This document shows, one piece after another, positions 7,561-8,506 of a stretch of DNA of 8,506 nt. Every line of letters starts with the position of its first letter. Position 1 is the stretch's first letter. The notes below the pieces were generated by a model. That model made no database searches and was not told the origin of the DNA. It saw nothing but the letters and a program-made list of their open reading frames with translations. The stretch is taken from NCBI GenBank assembly GCA_002728175.1, contig PBVH01000051.1, positions 1-8,506 of the forward strand, in the 5' to 3' direction. The translations under genes were made by a program, and so were the position numbers. This DNA is from Flavobacteriales bacterium (GTDB taxonomy: Bacteria; Bacteroidota; Bacteroidia; Flavobacteriales; BACL11).

Positions 7561-8406
7561 ATGAACTTTATGAGTAAAGATATGTTTAGAGATAAGCTGC
7601 GAGAAATTATTTTTGGCTATAGAACCAGGGCAGGAAAAATTTTTGACATAGTATTATTAGCTGCAATTATTCTTTCACTTGTTGGAGTGATAATGGATAG
7701 TGATAAAGAAATTCATAATAAGTACGGATCTCTTCTTTTAACAATTGAATGGGTTTTTACTATTTTCTTTACCATTGAATACGCACTAAGAATTTACAGT
7801 TCTAGAATTAGAAAAAAATATATTTTTTCTACTATGGGTATAATTGATTTACTGTCAATTATACCAACATACTTAACACTTTTTGTTGCAGGTCCTATTG
7901 GTCATTTAAGTGATATTAGAATAATGAGATTAATTAGAGTTTTTAGAATCTTTAGATTAACACCGTATCTTAAAAGTGGACACAGGATGCAAATTGCTTT
8001 AAGATCATCTAGACCAAAAATAATTGTGTTCATATTATATATTTCATTAGTTGTAGTAGTACTGGGAACTTTAATGTATATTGTTGAAGGTCAAAAAAAT
8101 GGTTTCGAAAGCATTGCAGATTCAATCTATTGGGCTGTTGTAACTTTAACTACTGTAGGTTATGGAGATGTTGTACCTAGCACAGGATTAGGAAAAACTA
8201 TTTCTGTTTTAATCATGCTACTTGGTTATGCAATTATTGCTGTTCCTACAGGAATAGTATCAGCTGAGTTTGCTAAAAATGAGCAAGAAAAACTAAAAAA
8301 TCAAGGTGATATTTTAGAAAAAGAAGAACAAATTATTTCTAAGGAAAATGAAATACTAAAGAAACTAACTTCTTTAGAAAGAAAAATTAATAGCTTGAAA
8401 AAATAA
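7561..8406 (+). CDS. Voltage-gated potassium channel, six-transmembrane Kv type, with C-terminal coiled coil
   Basis: 281 residues, an inner-membrane protein of the ion transport family expected to work as a homotetramer passing K+. S1 lies at about 28-46, S2 at 59-79 with E63 and E73, S3 at 88-109 with D96, and S4 at about 119-134 with arginines at every third place (R120, R123, R126, R129, R132), the mark of a voltage sensor. S5 is at about 154-176, the selectivity filter TTVGYGD at 197-203 (GYG means K+ selectivity), and S6 at about 213-236 with G222 and a VPTG bend. Residues 240-281 form a coiled coil with I251, I258, I265, L272 and L279 exactly seven apart; there is no RCK or cyclic-nucleotide domain. 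The start ATG at 7561 gives the longest frame; M4 (7570) and M8 (7582) are alternatives because no Shine-Dalgarno site decides. It is divergent from addAB and ends directly against a convergent gene. Confidence 0.93.
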   Translation: MNFMSKDMFRDKLREIIFGYRTRAGKIFDIVLLAAIILSLVGVIMDSDKEIHNKYGSLLLTIEWVFTIFFTIEYALRIYSSRIRKKYIFSTMGIIDLLSIIPTYLTLFVAGPIGHLSDIRIMRLIRVFRIFRLTPYLKSGHRMQIALRSSRPKIIVFILYISLVVVVLGTLMYIVEGQKNGFESIADSIYWAVVTLTTVGYGDVVPSTGLGKTISVLIMLLGYAIIAVPTGIVSAEFAKNEQEKLKNQGDILEKEEQIISKENEILKKLTSLERKINSLKK

Positions 8407-8506
8407 TTATCTTACAATAAATATTTGCTTCATTTCATTGTGTTTCCATCCTTCAAAGTCCTGGTAGTAGATTTCATAAACATACGCTCCTGCTGGTAGC
8501 TCCTCA
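8407..8506 (-). CDS. C-terminal end of a probable surface or secreted protein with a gliding-motility-type (T9SS type B) sorting domain; partial
   Basis: Only the last 32 codons and the stop (8409-8407) are in the window; the rest lies to the right. The visible tail contains E-E-L-P-A-G-A-Y-V-Y-E-I, then YYQDFEGWKHNEMKQIFIVR and the stop. A LPxGxYxY turn, a YxDxxG hairpin and a final hydrophobic strand ending in V-R are typical of the gliding-motility-associated C-terminal domain (CHU_C family), which targets proteins to the type IX secretion system. The function of the full protein cannot be told. It is convergent with the channel gene, the two stop codons touching. The call rests on a short tail recognised by eye. 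Confidence 0.72.
   Translation of the reverse strand, partial: EELPAGAYVYEIYYQDFEGWKHNEMKQIFIVR

Noticed and set aside
8350..8420. Rho-independent terminator for the channel gene
   Set aside because: No GC-rich stem followed by a T run is visible; TCTTT-AG-AAAGA within the coding end has too small a loop.
1..8506. Whole window as a new defence or signalling system (AddAB-like pair, protease, ion channel)
   Set aside because: AddAB-like genes are ordinary repair genes in Bacteroidota, the protease is exported and the channel is divergently transcribed. Nothing such as a sensor domain, toxin or mobile element ties them together.

Overview
The window looks like chromosomal DNA of an AT-rich Bacteroidota, most likely a Flavobacteriia-like gliding or secreting marine or environmental lineage. 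Three things support this: a secreted metalloprotease with a GCTD...DGSC cysteine module and a SprB-type repeat at the left end, the end of a gliding-motility-type C-terminal (T9SS sorting) domain at the right end, and an AddAB pair whose sequence signatures are the Bacteroidota kind. Shine-Dalgarno sites are weak or absent, which also fits. The species cannot be named from the sequence.

Layout. Most of the window (1-7455) is a tight minus-strand cluster read right to left: an addA-like helicase-nuclease (7455-4336, apparently TTG start), an addB-like nuclease (4339-1544, 4-nt ATGA overlap with addA), then a secreted M12B/reprolysin-like metalloprotease (GTG start at 1539, 4 nt after the addB stop, running off the left edge). 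A 105-bp AT-only-looking divergent spacer (7456-7560) separates this cluster from a plus-strand voltage-gated K+ channel gene (7561-8406). The channel stop codon abuts, with no spacer, the stop codon of a convergent minus-strand gene (8407-8506) of which only the last 32 codons are visible. There is no gene-free stretch longer than about 105 bp, and I see no tRNA, rRNA, CRISPR array or insertion sequence.

How the genes work together. AddA and AddB should form one cytoplasmic helicase-nuclease that resects double-strand breaks for RecA loading; AddA carries all UvrD-type motor motifs plus a nuclease, AddB a dead helicase-like scaffold plus a second nuclease. The protease and the right-edge protein are exported, probably through Sec and then the type IX system, and the channel is an inner-membrane protein; no functional link between these and AddAB is evident beyond gene order.

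The most interesting points are the loss of the three C-terminal iron-sulfur cysteines of AddB at exactly the family spacing, the translationally coupled secreted protease behind a DNA-repair pair, and the non-ATG starts of addA and the protease, the former next to a homopolymer that would restore an ATG start if one base shorter. I do not see convincing evidence for a new defence or other undescribed system here.
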